A stretch of DNA of 64,000 nucleotides from Voacanga thouarsii (taxonomy: Eukaryota > Streptophyta > Magnoliopsida > Gentianales > Apocynaceae). The notes under the pieces are model-generated. The model made no database searches, was not told where the DNA came from, and saw only the letters and a list, made by a program, of their open reading frames with translations. The stretch lies in contig JANUWF010003368.1 in assembly GCA_026120185.1 (NCBI GenBank), forward strand, positions 620,001-684,000, written 5' to 3'. Below, in pieces: positions 1 to 10,950 of the stretch. Positions within the stretch are counted from its first letter, which is position 1, and the number at the start of each line of letters is the position of its first letter. Made by a program: the position numbers and the translations under genes.

Positions 1-1190
1 TGAAAACGGCAAGTGCATTCGTTACTCCGAATGGCATCACCACGAACTCGTAGTGGCCATATCTCGTGTTGAAAGCTGTCTTGGGAATATCCTCCTCCTT
101 GATTCGCACTTGGTAGTAACCTTGCCGGAGATCCAACTTAGAAAAGTAGCACGAACCTTGCAACTGATCGAACAACTCATCAATCAAAGGCAAGGGATAC
201 TTGTTCTTGATTGTGAGGTTGTTCAGCCCCCTATAGTCTATGCACAATCTCAACGTCCCGTCTTTCTTCTTTACGAACAACATTGGGGCTCCCCATGGCG
301 ATGTACTGGGTCTTATGTACCCTTGCTTAACCAATTCTTCCAGTTGCTCCTTCAATTCTTTCAATTCTGCAGCGCCATCCGATAAGGAGTCCTCGACACC
401 GCTCCGCTCCCGAACTAAATCAATGGTGAACTCGACTTCTCGGGAAGGTGGAAGAGAAGCAAGTTCGGCCGGAAATACGTCTGCAAAGTCCTTCACCACT
501 TCGGTGCTCTCCAAAGTACACTGGTCCTTGGGTTTATTGATCAAGTAAGCCAAATATCCCACACAACCCTTCTTCAGCATTTTCCTCGCCTTTGCGCCTG
601 CTATCAAGAATTTCAACTCCCTCACCTTTCTCCCGTTAAACTCTAATACGTCGCATCCGGGTCTAACAAACTGCACTGCCTTGGCCTTGCAATCCACTCT
701 TGCTCCATGCTTTGCTAACCAGCCCATACCCGTAATCGTATCATAGTCGTCGATGGGTAGGATTATGAGGTCCGCCTTCAAAATCTCTTTTCCAACCACC
801 ACATCGCACCCTTGCACTACTTTACTCGCACTTCCTTGCCTTCCCAAAGGTGTACTCACTAACAGGGTATAAGGTAACTCTACCCCGTCCCAACCCAAAT
901 GGCATGCACACTTATCGTTCACATACGAATGAGTCGATCCTGGGTCAATTAAAACGGAAATGGAGTGACCTTGCACGTAAAGCGTACCTTCAACTACCGC
1001 CGAATCGCCTCCGACCTCCTCCCGGCTGAGTGCGAAGACCTCGCTTTCACTTGAGGCTTTTGGCCTCCTCCTCCATTCGTCCCGCAGGGCCTCCTCTAGC
1101 CGCCCCGGCCGGGTCGTGTCGCAGCCTCCCGGCCCCGACCTAAGTGGTCTTGAACAATTGTTCCTCGATGGTTCGGGTCACCACAGCTTG
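1..1190 (-). CDS. Ty3/gypsy pol: protease and start of reverse transcriptase, runs off the left edge
   Basis: Read on the minus strand, one frame stays open from about 1190 to the window edge. It begins with a short linker. An aspartic protease follows with the active-site motif [11 protein letters not shown] (plus positions about 920-958), then a downstream hydrophobic stretch ([10 protein letters not shown]) typical of this family. The RT N-terminus comes next: [14 protein letters not shown], then [34 protein letters not shown] and finally EFVVMPFG. The window ends before the catalytic YVDD box. Just before the [10 protein letters not shown] segment (about 375-400) a stretch reads out of frame relative to the usual PYRMAP motif, so two compensating indels are likely. 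This enzyme would copy the element's RNA into DNA. It belongs to the same element as the gag and LTR to its right. Whether the complete pol is intact cannot be judged here. Confidence 0.87.
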
Positions 1191-2236
1191 AAGCATCTTC
1201 TCGCCACTCCCCGGGACCAAGCAATCCCTTTCGACATGACCTCGCTTCCCACGCTTTCGACACATTGGTGCACCCGCATAGGACCCGGTGGGGCCGTCTC
1301 GGGTCGCTTCCTTTTATTTCCCCACTGCATCGGGCCGGCGGGTCATTTGTGAGGCGGGGGTCTCATCGGTGGTCGGCTTGGTTGGAATGGTCGGTTCATC
1401 GGCCGGTTCTTATCTTCATTTTCCGTGCGGGTTGCTGCATCCACCGCGGCCGTGTATGTCGCTGGAGGAGATGGTGACAGTGCCTTCCTTAACTCTTGCC
1501 TAAGTCCCTTCACAAATTGACGTGTCCGCTTCTGCTCGGTATCCACCAGACACTTGCAGTACTTAGACAACTGAGTAAACCGGGCGGCATACTGAGCCAC
1601 GATCATTCCCCCCTGCTTGAGAGTCTGGAATTCGTCTTTCCTCTTCTCCGCTATCCATCGTGGTACATACTCTGCTCGGAAAGCCTCCACGAAATTCTCC
1701 TAAGTCCAATCATTATCTTCCCTCTCCCAGTCTTCCCGGACCCGTTGCCACCAAGCTCTGGCAGGTCCCCTCACCCTAAATGCAAGCAAATTTCACTCTC
1801 CTCTTTTCGAGCAGACTCGCAGGGTTGCAAAAATATCCTCCATTTGTTCTATCCATTGCTCGGCCTTTTCATCCTACTCCACTTCTCCTTGGAACAACGG
1901 AGGTTGGAACTTCAGGAATCGTTCCAAGGCCTCATCCTCCCCCTTAGGTGCCCTCCTATCCACATCGTCTACCTTCTCGCTAAGTTTTGAAGAATGGCAG
2001 CCATCTTATCGAAAGCCCGCCCCAGGGTCACTTCTTTGGACCCTCCCGACGACAACTCCCGCTCTCCGCTCGAATCCCCTTCCACCTCTCGGTGTTGATT
2101 GCCGTGCTTGCTCAGATTCAGGAGCCGATGACTCACTTTCTTGAGCAGCCCTACCTCGTCCCGCAGCCCCTACGTCTTGGTGCCATCTATTGGCATCCAA
2201 TACAAGGTTCATTAGGGAAAAGTTCATGTCATGCAA
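1190..2236 (-). pseudogene. Ty3/gypsy gag, frameshifted
   Basis: The minus strand encodes a gypsy capsid-like protein in at least three frames. The N-terminal part starts at an ATG at 2236 and is broken near 2000. A middle part around 1740-1900 contains a stretch like the retrotransposon gag domain (EQWIEQMEDIF and FALRVRGPARAWWQ, read across frame changes). The open piece 1343-1690 (EYVPRWIAEKRKDEFQ, GMIVAQYAARFTQLSKY) is the C-terminal capsid. A zinc knuckle follows near 1210-1265 as CRKRGKRGHVERDC, in which the second cysteine is replaced by arginine. Gag packages the RNA into particles. Stops and frame changes mean no full-length product is possible. It sits directly upstream of the protease-RT frame, in the usual gypsy order. 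Confidence 0.8.
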
Positions 2237-2504
2237 TGAATTAGCTCATGATTTGGAAAGAATTTACAGTTTGATGAGGAATAAATTTCGCGAATGACAC
2301 TCAAAAAGGGTATAGAGAAATCAATAAGATTATGCTTTCCTTAACAAAATCCAACTTAGTACAAAATAAGGAAGTATCCTACTAAGTACTTCTTTTATTC
2401 TTGTAAAACAAAATTCAAAATAAAGGAGTAAATGCTAGATCAAACAAATAAACGAACATCTCTTCATGAAAATAAAAGAGTGGTCACTAAGAGTCCTATA
2501 GACT

Positions 2505-3023
2505 TTAAGCTTCACTAGAATCGCGGGAATCCTCAGAAGTCTCAGGGGAAGGTTCCACTATCCATCCCGCACCGTGGTTGGGATGATCGCGGACACTATC
2601 CTTGGCAAAACCAAAAGATCGAGGCTTCTTCTCGAGCCGACCCAAAATGTACCCCTCATCATCCCTACCCCTCGACTTAGCCCTCAAATCCGCATCCCTA
2701 AGTTGTTCCATGGCTAACACCACTGCACTCATAGGCCTCCCAGGTTCCGACCCGTGGGACTCACCTCCTAGAAGCGTCGGGATTCCTTCCTCTATGGATG
2801 GGGTCGCAGGTGTATCATTACTACCCTCCCCCTCAATCTCAAGTCCCCCTAGCTCATCTCCACTTGGTATCCATTCACCCTCAGGTTCCGTCTCTGACTC
2901 GGGTGATGAGGAATGTGGTATGGGTATTAGGTTAAATGCTCTACCACCTGCGGGACCGCACATAAAAGGCCAATCTCGGGTTACAGCTGCGGATCTTCTA
3001 GACATCCTATAAAAGAAACACAA
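2505..3023 (-). CDS. Extra leader ORF of the gypsy element, 172 aa, function unknown
   Basis: An uninterrupted 172-codon frame lies between the primer binding site (3128-3139) and gag (starting at 2236) on the gypsy element's coding strand. I do not recognise a domain. The N-terminus is basic (MSRRSAAVTRDW). The middle is acidic and rich in Ser/Glu/Pro/Gly (SSSPESETEPEGEW), and the C-terminus is again Ser/Glu-rich (EPSPETSEDSRDSSEA). There is no signal peptide or membrane segment. Some plant gypsy lineages, such as Ogre, carry an extra ORF before gag, so an element-encoded accessory protein is possible. It could equally be a chance open frame in the leader. Its intactness stands out beside the broken gag. 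The ATG at 3005 (MSRRS) may be the real start. The roughly 270 bases between it and gag show nothing recognisable. Confidence 0.5.
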   Translation of the reverse strand: MCFFYRMSRRSAAVTRDWPFMCGPAGGRAFNLIPIPHSSSPESETEPEGEWIPSGDELGGLEIEGEGSNDTPATPSIEEGIPTLLGGESHGSEPGRPMSAVVLAMEQLRDADLRAKSRGRDDEGYILGRLEKKPRSFGFAKDSVRDHPNHGAGWIVEPSPETSEDSRDSSEA

Positions 3024-3127
3024 GGAAATCAGAATTAAATCTCAACTCTTAGAGGTTAAACACCAGTCAATGAATCCCAATACCTAAGGTTTAGGTACCA
3101 CACAATCTAACAAATCGCCTAAACCGG

Positions 3128-3139
3128 TCTCTGATACCA
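3128..3139 (-). other. Primer binding site (initiator-Met tRNA type) of the gypsy element
   Basis: Two bases inside the LTR end, the minus strand reads TGGTATCAGAGA. This matches the standard plant retrotransposon primer site complementary to initiator methionine tRNA, TGGTATCAGAGC, apart from the last base. It fixes the inner boundary of the LTR at 3142 and shows that 3142-6423 is the 5' LTR. Confidence 0.88.
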
Positions 3140-3141
3140 CT

Positions 3142-6100
3142 TGTAACACCCCACACCCTAGGTACCAAGATAGGGCAGGATGTCGCCCCATCCAAAGGAC
3201 CACCAAAGGACCAGGGGTCTTTATAACAAGGTACAAAATAAAACGAAAACTGCTAAATAAAATTAAAAGGATAATTCCATTACATTTGAAAGCAAAACTT
3301 ATACAAGTCTAGAAAATCAAAACTAACAAGCGTCGCTTGAAATAAATTCAACCACAACTAAATAAATAAATTGGAGCTCAACCCTAGCTTCGCCCCGCTC
3401 ACTGAAAGCAATCTCCTGAAATCATGATATAAAAGTTGTAAGATTGACATCTTAGTAAGTCCCGTGTGTGCAAATGTCAGTTAAAACCAATTCAAGTATG
3501 CAGATTTATCAAAACCACAAAATCGTGTTTGCAAGCCAATCTCATCAATAACCGTCATAAAAAGGAGCCTTGCTCAATCAATCCAAAACAGTTCACAATA
3601 AATCATTATTTCATCACAATCATTATTCATTAAATAGGGATTAGCAAATGATTCAACAATATAGTAACATAATCCATACCATGGTTGCCACCATGATAGC
3701 TTCCCAATGTATTCTTTCAACAATGGGCAGTGGGGAATTCACCCACCAGGTGAGATACTCATCCATCTCTTCACCTAATACTCCGGTTGTCCAATCCAGG
3801 TCATCGATGTCCACATGGACTAATATGCTAGCTCGGACCGGCCCGACTAAGTAGTACTCGTCGCTTTTCCAAGTTGAGTTTATCTTCTGGAGGTGGCCAC
3901 CTACCGTAAGACTCACTCCTGCTCTTCGAAACTAGTACTACTAGCCTACCCCCGCCGAGTACTCAACGCTCCCCATTCAGGGCGTAATCATTTTCCCTTT
4001 TCCGAAAGTCTTTAATTAATTTGATTGCAAAACGTGATTTTTCGTAATAGTGTTTCCAAATCGTTTGACAATGGTTTAAGAAATCATTTTCGAAGTTTGA
4101 ACAATTAAAATTTAGCAAATTCGTTTTTGAAAATAGAACATCCACGTTTCCAATCCAAATCTCACAACAATCCAACATAACTCATCATTTTTAGTCAAGG
4201 CTCAATCCTTGTGTCAAAGCATCATATTGATACCAATTTCAAATAATATTGTAAAAATTGCTTGCAAACAAGTAACATTTATCAAAACAAGTTATGCAGG
4301 GACTTACCTGGATATATCACAGCCAAATCCAACTCAATCGATTGCTCTAATTTCCTCTCCTTTCTTATCTAGAGCAAATAACCCCGCAATTAGGATTTAA
4401 TCATTCCACCCATTATTTCATACAACATGACTCTTCAGGATTTTATTATTTACCTATTGCATCCATGGTATTTGATTCACTAAATCACATATATAACTTT
4501 CCTTTACGATTCTATTGATCATGACCGTGCATTGATCTAGATCAATTCTTCACATGACCTCTTCCATATTAAACTAACATAAAATCATTATAAATAGCCC
4601 CATAAACATTAAAAGATCTCATCTTTTGCCTATTTAGCATGAATCTAGGTTCATCATGGCAAGATACATCAATGTCCTATCTCATACATGCTTTGTCTAT
4701 GGCTTTCATCAACATGTTCATCAATCTAATATATTCATGCGTTCATACTAGACTCCATAAGCATCCTTAAGTCAATATTTTGAAGTTTAAGACCTTGTAA
4801 ATCAATAAAAATAGGATCTTGATTACCTCTTAGCGATTTAGACTTAAATCACGGCAACTCCTTGTTGACTAGCTTGAGTTTGATCACTAGTTGAAGAGTT
4901 TGGATCGCTTGGATGTCCTTGATCAAGACTCCCCAAAGAATGGGTAAAATCAGTCCCTTATGATCGAGATTTAGGAGAAGAAGACGAGAGGAATTGAAGA
5001 GGAGTTGATGAAGAGTTGAGGAGTTGCTTACCTTAGAGTTGGTTTTCAGCTTTGATGGAGTTTTGGGTGCTATTTTGGTCCAGATGTGGAGGAGGGTTGG
5101 CGGCTGGAATTTCTGAGCAATGGAGGGTTTTTAGGGTTTGTTTGAGGCTGATTGATGAAGGAGATAGGTTAGGCTGAGGTGCTTTAGGGTTTAGGTGTTT
5201 GAAGAAGTTTTGGCCTTACTAGGGTTTCTTGATCAAAACAGAAAATTGTTCAGCTTTGGTGTTCTCTAGGGCTGCCGAGATTTTGGAGGGGAATTAGGGT
5301 TGGTGGCTGCTGTGTTTGTGTAGCTGAGGGTGCTGAGATTCTGGACAGAAAGAGAGGAAAAATCTGATGGGTTTTGAGTCCCTATAATAGCGAAAATAGG
5401 AGAGGAAGAATGGGCCTTTGTGCAGCTGTTTTTCTGCTTGATAGCTAGGGCACTTTTGTGCAGATTTTGTGCTGGAAATTTTAGGCAGAATAGGTGTGAA
5501 CAGTGACGAAAATTCTGAGGGTCTAGGGCTGAAATTCTGGTTTCCTTTTGGCTGAAGACAAGTCCTAGTTGGTTAGGGTTTTCTTGGCCAATCTTAGCTA
5601 GGGTTTGGGAGTGTTTTAGGTAAGTTGTCTTTACCCTAAGTGGCGGCTGCTAGAAGGGAGTTTTTCAGAAAACCCTAGAGAGGAATTAGGTCATCTAATT
5701 AGGAAATAGCTATTAACTAGTTATTAGGAAATAAAATTCTGGTTTCCTATTCATGCCTACTGAAATTTCCCCTAAGGCTTCGAAAATTCCTGGATTTATC
5801 CAAGAGATAAATACTCCATTTAATTTCACCTCCAAGTCTTTTATTTCCATTAAGAAAATATTATTTGAAAGAAGATAAAATATGGGAATTTATTTCCTTG
5901 AAAATAATACCTATATGCTTTCTTATATATGCTTTTCTTTACTAATATATTATTAAAATTCTCTAAAAGGTTATAATAAGATATTAGAACCAACAATTTA
6001 ATTTGTTCTCAAATATTTTATAAAATTTTCAAATAAATCACTCTCCTAATTTATTTTTCTCTTCTTAGGAAATTAATTTCCTAGTGGCTAGTCTCCTAGA

Positions 6101-6423
6101 GATTTCGGCCAAATTAGGGAAAAGTTAGGGAAGGAGGAAGGAAAATAAGAGAATGAAAAGGATTTGAAATTGCTAGGATTCAAACTCAAGCCCGTCAAGG
6201 TTTAAATGCTCTCCCCACTTGCTTTGCCCTTTTTTTCCAATAAACTCTCCTCAATAAATGAAAGCTCAAGCAATCAAACTATTTCAAGAACAAATTAATT
6301 CATGCAATCCACAACCAATATTTTCATGAAAAATAATTCAAATCATCAAATGTGGTATAACTTAATATGACATGCATGACTTTTCCCTCACTTACCCAAG
6401 ACGGTCTAACATGGGGTATTACA
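3142..6423 (-). repeat. 5' LTR of the long-LTR gypsy family (copy 1), 3.28 kb
   Basis: On the minus strand it begins TGTAATACCCCATGTTAGAC at 6423 and ends GGTGTGGGGTGTTACA at 3142, next to the primer binding site. That proves this recurrent 3.3-kb unit is an LTR and not a TIR transposon. The outer end abuts copia fragment A. The partner LTR lies beyond the left edge, so the target duplication cannot be checked. Landmarks shared with other copies are a B-box-like sequence (plus 6176-6187), pyrimidine-rich segments with many AAACCCTA-type motifs (about 5000-5700), the palindrome-containing block near 3956-3972, and a TATA-like TTATAAAG complement at about 3219-3228. ORFs inside it look like chance frames. 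Confidence 0.92.
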
Positions 6424-7470
6424 GGACAGACGCACATCTTGGGATGAAGTCAGCACTAGTGGTCTCCAACTCAGGTAACACAGGGTTTAAACGGGAGACT
6501 AGGCAGTGCTACAACTGTGGTGAAGTAGGTCATCTGAAACAGGCTTGTCCTAAGCCACCCAAGGAGAGAGGCTCAGGTGGACGTGGACAGTCTACAGGTT
6601 GTGGTCGCGGCCGTGGGGGCAGAAGAGGTGGAAGAGGCTATCGGGCCAATCTGATGGTAGCGGAGGAAGAGGAAGAGGTGGGTGTGGTCTTTACTGAAGA
6701 AGACCAAGCACTATTAGAAATACTGAGAACGAAGCAAAGAGCAGCAGGTGATGGAGACAAGAAGAGTGCGATTGAGGATGCATCCACCTCCTCTTTGCCC
6801 ATGGGTAACACTGCTACCTATGCTCAATTGACCAAAGATACTGGTAATACACATGCTCTTGCCTCTATCTCCACCACTAGATCACCAGAATGGATCGTAG
6901 ATTCTGGTGCATCTCGACATGTGACAGGTAATGCTGGTGAATTCTCTTCCTATACTCACTTAGCGATGCCAGAGAGCATCCAGACCACTGATGGGACAGC
7001 ACAGCCTGTGGTTGGTAAGGGACAACACAGCCTGTGGTTGGTAAGGGTACAGTGAATTGTACGGGTTTAGTAACTTTGTCCAATGTTCTGCATGCTCCTT
7101 CTTTCCCAGTAAATCTTTTATCTATTAGTGCTATTATACTCCAACTAAAATGTGTGGTTTCTTTTGATATTCCCAAGGTGATCCTCCAGGAGAAGGAGAC
7201 GGGCCGGAGACTTAGGACTGGCACGTGGCGTAATGGACTGTGGTACCTGGATCGTGAGGGGATGGACTCGGCATTGATATCTATGGTGGAGAAGGTAGGA
7301 GTAGGAGGATCTGAGATGAGTGCTGAGGATGTGTTGATGCTCCATCACCAACGCATGGGACACATTTCGTTAAGTGTGTTAAGTCGATTGTATCCAGTTT
7401 TATTTGAAAATGCTAACAAACAAAAAGTTGTGTGTGATGCATGTGAATTTGGAAAACTTACTAGAAGTTT
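6424..7470 (+). pseudogene. Copia fragment A: gag zinc knuckle, protease, GAG-pre-integrase; broken by insertions
   Basis: The plus strand encodes a gag C-terminus with a CCHC knuckle (CYNCGEVGHLKQAC, about 6508-6549), a Gly/Arg-rich tail, a protease with intact WIVDSGASRHVTG (about 6890-6930), and the pre-integrase segment (HHQRMGHISLSVLSRLYP and CDACEFGKLTRS). A 26-bp tandem duplication (6996-7021 and 7022-7047) shifts the frame inside the protease. The left end is cut by the gypsy LTR. The right end is interrupted by element B inside the codons for KLTRS, and the sequence resumes at 11966. The A element's own LTRs are not in the window. It is the oldest layer in this nest and is inactive. 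Confidence 0.88.
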
Positions 7471-7644
7471 AATTAATAATTGGCTGAAAAACACTCTTGT
7501 GTTTATTCCATATATCTCAAGATATTTATACAAGATACCTAGACCTATTTAAGGTAAGTCAACTATATTTTACAAATATAGAAACAATTACAGGAAATAA
7601 TTACAGCTATAATTCCTAAATATGTGCAGCTATATATGCTAAGT
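7471..7644 (-). repeat. 3' LTR of copia B, with adjacent polypurine tract
   Basis: This 174-bp LTR matches 11794-11965. On the minus strand it starts ACTTAGCATATATAGC immediately after the polypurine tract TTGAGGGGGAG (plus 7645-7655). It ends ...CCAATTATTAATT, where the partner LTR meets the primer site. The termini are therefore not the usual TG...CA. Confidence 0.9.
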
Positions 7645-7652
7645 CTCCCCCT

Positions 7653-9498
7653 CAAGTTGGTGCATAGATATCACACATGCCCAACTTGGACAATGATGCA
7701 TAAAATAGTCCACTAGTAACAGCATGAGTCATTATGTCAGCCAGTTGCTCTGCACTCTTAATGTACGGAACCTATATCATACCAGAATCCAGACTATCCT
7801 TGATATAATTCCTGCCAAGTTCAATGTACTTAGTTCGATCATGTTGAACTAGATTGTTAGCGATCTCAATAGCTGCTGTGTTATCACAATACAGTACCAT
7901 AGGTTTCTTTGGACCAAACCCGAGTTCTGTCAAGAGAATTTTTAACCAAGCAAGCTCTGTGGTTGCATGATGAAGAGCCCTGTATTCAGCTTCTACACTA
8001 GATAATGACATTACATTCTGTTTCTTACTCCTCCAGGTCACCAAATTACCTCCAACAAATGACACATAGCCTGAAGTAGACTTTCTATCTAACTTAGAGC
8101 CAGCAAAGTCAGAGTCTGTGTAACCGACAATATCCAAGTGCCCATGTTTGGAGAACATAATACCTTTACCTGGAGAGGACTTAAGATAAGCCAAAATACG
8201 ATTCACTACATTCATGTGTCTATCACTTGGATTGTGCATAAACTAACTGACAACACTAACTGCATATGATAGATCAGGCCTAGTATGAGTCAGATAAATC
8301 AATTTCCCCACTAGTCTCTGATATCTCTCCTTATTAGTTGGAACCTGATCAGGATAGATAGCCAGTGCCATGATTCATCCGAATAGGAGTATTTACTGAG
8401 TTCACGAGCGAATTATCGGTTCAACTAAGAGATCTAAAATATACTTCCGTTGAGAGAGGAAAAGTCCTTGCTTGGACCGAGATACTTCAACACCCAAGAA
8501 GTATTTTAGAACCCCCAAGTCCTTCATCTCAAATTCCTTGGCCAAATAGCTTCAAGTTTCTCTATCTCACCAAGCATTACTACCCGTAACAATCATATCA
8601 TCAACATAAACAATAAGCAAGGTAATATCATCATGCTCCTGCTTATAAAACAAAGTATGATCCGCTAAAGCTTGCTTAAAACCATACGCCTTCATCGAGT
8701 AGCTCAACTTGCCAAACCATGCCCTTGGCGATTGTTTCAACCCATACAATACCTTTTTCAGCTTACACACCTTACCTTTCCCTAGTGTAAATCCTGGAGG
8801 AGGATCCATATACACCTCCTCGGTTAAATCACCATGGAGAAAAGCATTTTTTACATCAAATTGGCGTAATGGCCAGTCTAGATTGACTGCAAGAGATAGA
8901 ATGACTCGAACGGTGTTCATCTTAGCCACAGGAGCAAAGTCTCATGACAGTCAATCCCATGGGTTTAAGTGTAACCCTTGGCCACCAGTCTAGCCTTATA
9001 CGTTTCAATTGTCCCATCTGACTTGTATTTCACTGTAAACACCCACTTGCATCCTACTGTCCTCTTCTCCTGTGGCAACTCAACCATCTCCCAAGTAGAA
9101 TTTTTTTGAAGGGCCTTCATCTCCTCTTCCATAGCAATCTTCCACTTAGGGTCTCCAAGGGCTTCCTGAAAATGACTAGGAATAGACACAGAAGACAACT
9201 GAAGAGCAAAAGCTAGATGAGCCTTAGACAAACGGTGATAAGAGATAAAATCAGAAATAGGACAAGTGACATTAAAAGATGACTTGGAAAAACCCAATCT
9301 ATTAGGTTCTCTACGTTCACGAAGGGGATATCTTCTACCATGATCGTGATCCATAACTGGTAGAGTCAAAGTAGTAAAATCTATCTCTGAAGTTGAAGTG
9401 GGAAGTGAAGGAACACATACCTCAGGGTTAATAGTAGAAGAGTCATCCGATGGCATGGTAGCATCATCAAGAGGGGCACTAGAATCAAGAGGAGGCAT
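7653..9498 (-). pseudogene. Copia B reverse transcriptase and RNase H, broken
   Basis: Reading leftwards, 9498-8965 gives the RT N-terminus (WEMVELPQEKRTVGCKWVFTVKY, cited in part; KARLVAKGYT). A stop follows where a Gln codon is expected, with a single-base loss just after it. The frame 8929-8567 holds NAFLHGDLTEEVYMDPPPGF, LYGLKQSPRAW and the intact catalytic IVYVDDMIVTG. Another frame change near 8567 destroys the link to the connection domain. The frame 8239-7772 holds YTDSDFAGSKLDRKSTSGY, SSVEAEYRALHHA and YCDNTAAIEIANN of RNase H, then a stop at IKDSLDSGMI. The original terminator is at 7653-7655, next to the polypurine tract. At least five separate lesions are visible. Confidence 0.9.
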
Positions 9499-9510
9499 AA
9501 CAGTGGTATT

Positions 9511-10950
9511 CTATTTTCTTCTTGTATAGCCTTTTTGAAATAACCTAGCTGGTCTTTCATCCTTTCCCTCTTTAAATTCATACTCAACCTCAGCTGAACA
9601 AGTATCATCTAAAGATTCCTTATTCTCCACAATAGCTGAGTTCTCCCCCTTACTCGACATCCACAACTTCTTCTCTTCTAACCATAACCGTTCCTCTTCC
9701 TTACTACTAATCTCCCCCTGAAGAGGAATCATAGAGACATCTCCAGAAAAATACGACTCTTGTTCACAAAACTGAACATCCATGGAAACATAATATTTAT
9801 CTGTAGGAGGATGAAAACATTTATAGCCTTTTTGACAATTAGAGTAACCAAGAAAAACACATTTGAGAGCACGTGGATCAAGCTTATCCCGATATATAGA
9901 GTGGACATGAACATAGCATACACAACCAAAGACATTAGGACAAATATTTAGAGCAGAAGGGATAGAGTGAAATTGTGACAACATCCGTAAAGGGGTTTGA
10001 AAATTAAGGATACGAGCGGGCATGCGATTAATAAGAAAGACAGCAGTCATGACAGCCTCAACCCAAAAACGTTTAGGAACATGCATAGTAAAGCTCAAAG
10101 CCCGAGCAACGTCAAGGATATGACGATTCTTACGCTCTGCTACCCCATTTTGTTGTGGTGTGTAGGCACAAGTTGTTTGGTGGAGGATGCCATGTTCTAG
10201 GAAGAACTGGGTAAGAGATTGATTTACAAACTCACGACCATTATCAGAATGAAAAACTTAGACCTGAATATGAAACTGTGTCACAATCATTTTGTAAAAT
10301 TGAGGAATCACTTGTATAACATCACTTTTAGATTTCATCAAATATACCCAGCTCACTCTAGTGCAGTCATCAATAAAAGACACAAAGTATTTATGGCCAG
10401 AAGCAGATGGAGTAGAAAAAGGACCCCATACATCAGTGTAAACACACGAAAAAGGAATAGAACTCTTATTGAAACTAGTTTTGAAAGGAACACGATGGTT
10501 TTTAGCATAAATGCATTGTTCACATCTTAAACTAGAGATAGCAACATTGCGAAACAATTTTGGAAATAAACGCTCTAAATAAGGAAAAGATGGATGCCCT
10601 AGACGACAATGCCATAAAAGAATCTTCTCTCTATCAAATGACTTGCTCTCTACTTGAAGGCCATGGCTAGGTTCAAATTGAAACTGTGTAGCCCCCTCTA
10701 AGTAATAAAGACCGCCTCTTTCCCAACCAATGCCAATCGTCCTCTTCGTACGTTTGTCCTGAAAGATACAATGAGTGGAATCAAATATTGCAGAACAATT
10801 AAGACTTTTGGTAATCTTACTAATGGAAAGAAGACTATTAGAAAGTGCAGGTGCAAGTAAGACAGATGACATTGAGAATGTAGGAGAAATTGAGACACTC
10901 TCCTGTAATTGGCATAGAGGTCCCATTAGCAACCTGTACAGACTTGACAA
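9511..10950 (-). pseudogene. Copia B integrase, with in-frame nonsense codons
   Basis: The frame 10950-10258 carries the HHCC zinc-binding part (HCRLGHPSFPYLERLFPKLF then CEQCIYAKNH) and the start of the catalytic core (VYTDVWGPF, SFIDDCTRVSWVYL). A TAA stops it at HIQV. The core continues in the same gene with HSDNGREF, TPQQNGVAERKNRH and FLINRMPARILNFQTPL, reading down to 9511. There a TAG replaces the Gln codon that copy D still has (GYTRRKQN). The core Asp, Asp and Glu residues are recognisable, but the two stops separate them. Integrase would insert the cDNA into the host genome. Confidence 0.9.

Noticed and set aside
1496..1990. Plus-strand ORF of 164 codons
   Set aside because: It is the antisense shadow of the gypsy gag; the minus strand gives recognisable capsid text.
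3963..4400. Short ORFs on both strands inside LTR copy 1
   Set aside because: The same segments in other LTR copies are interrupted, and the protein text has no family resemblance.
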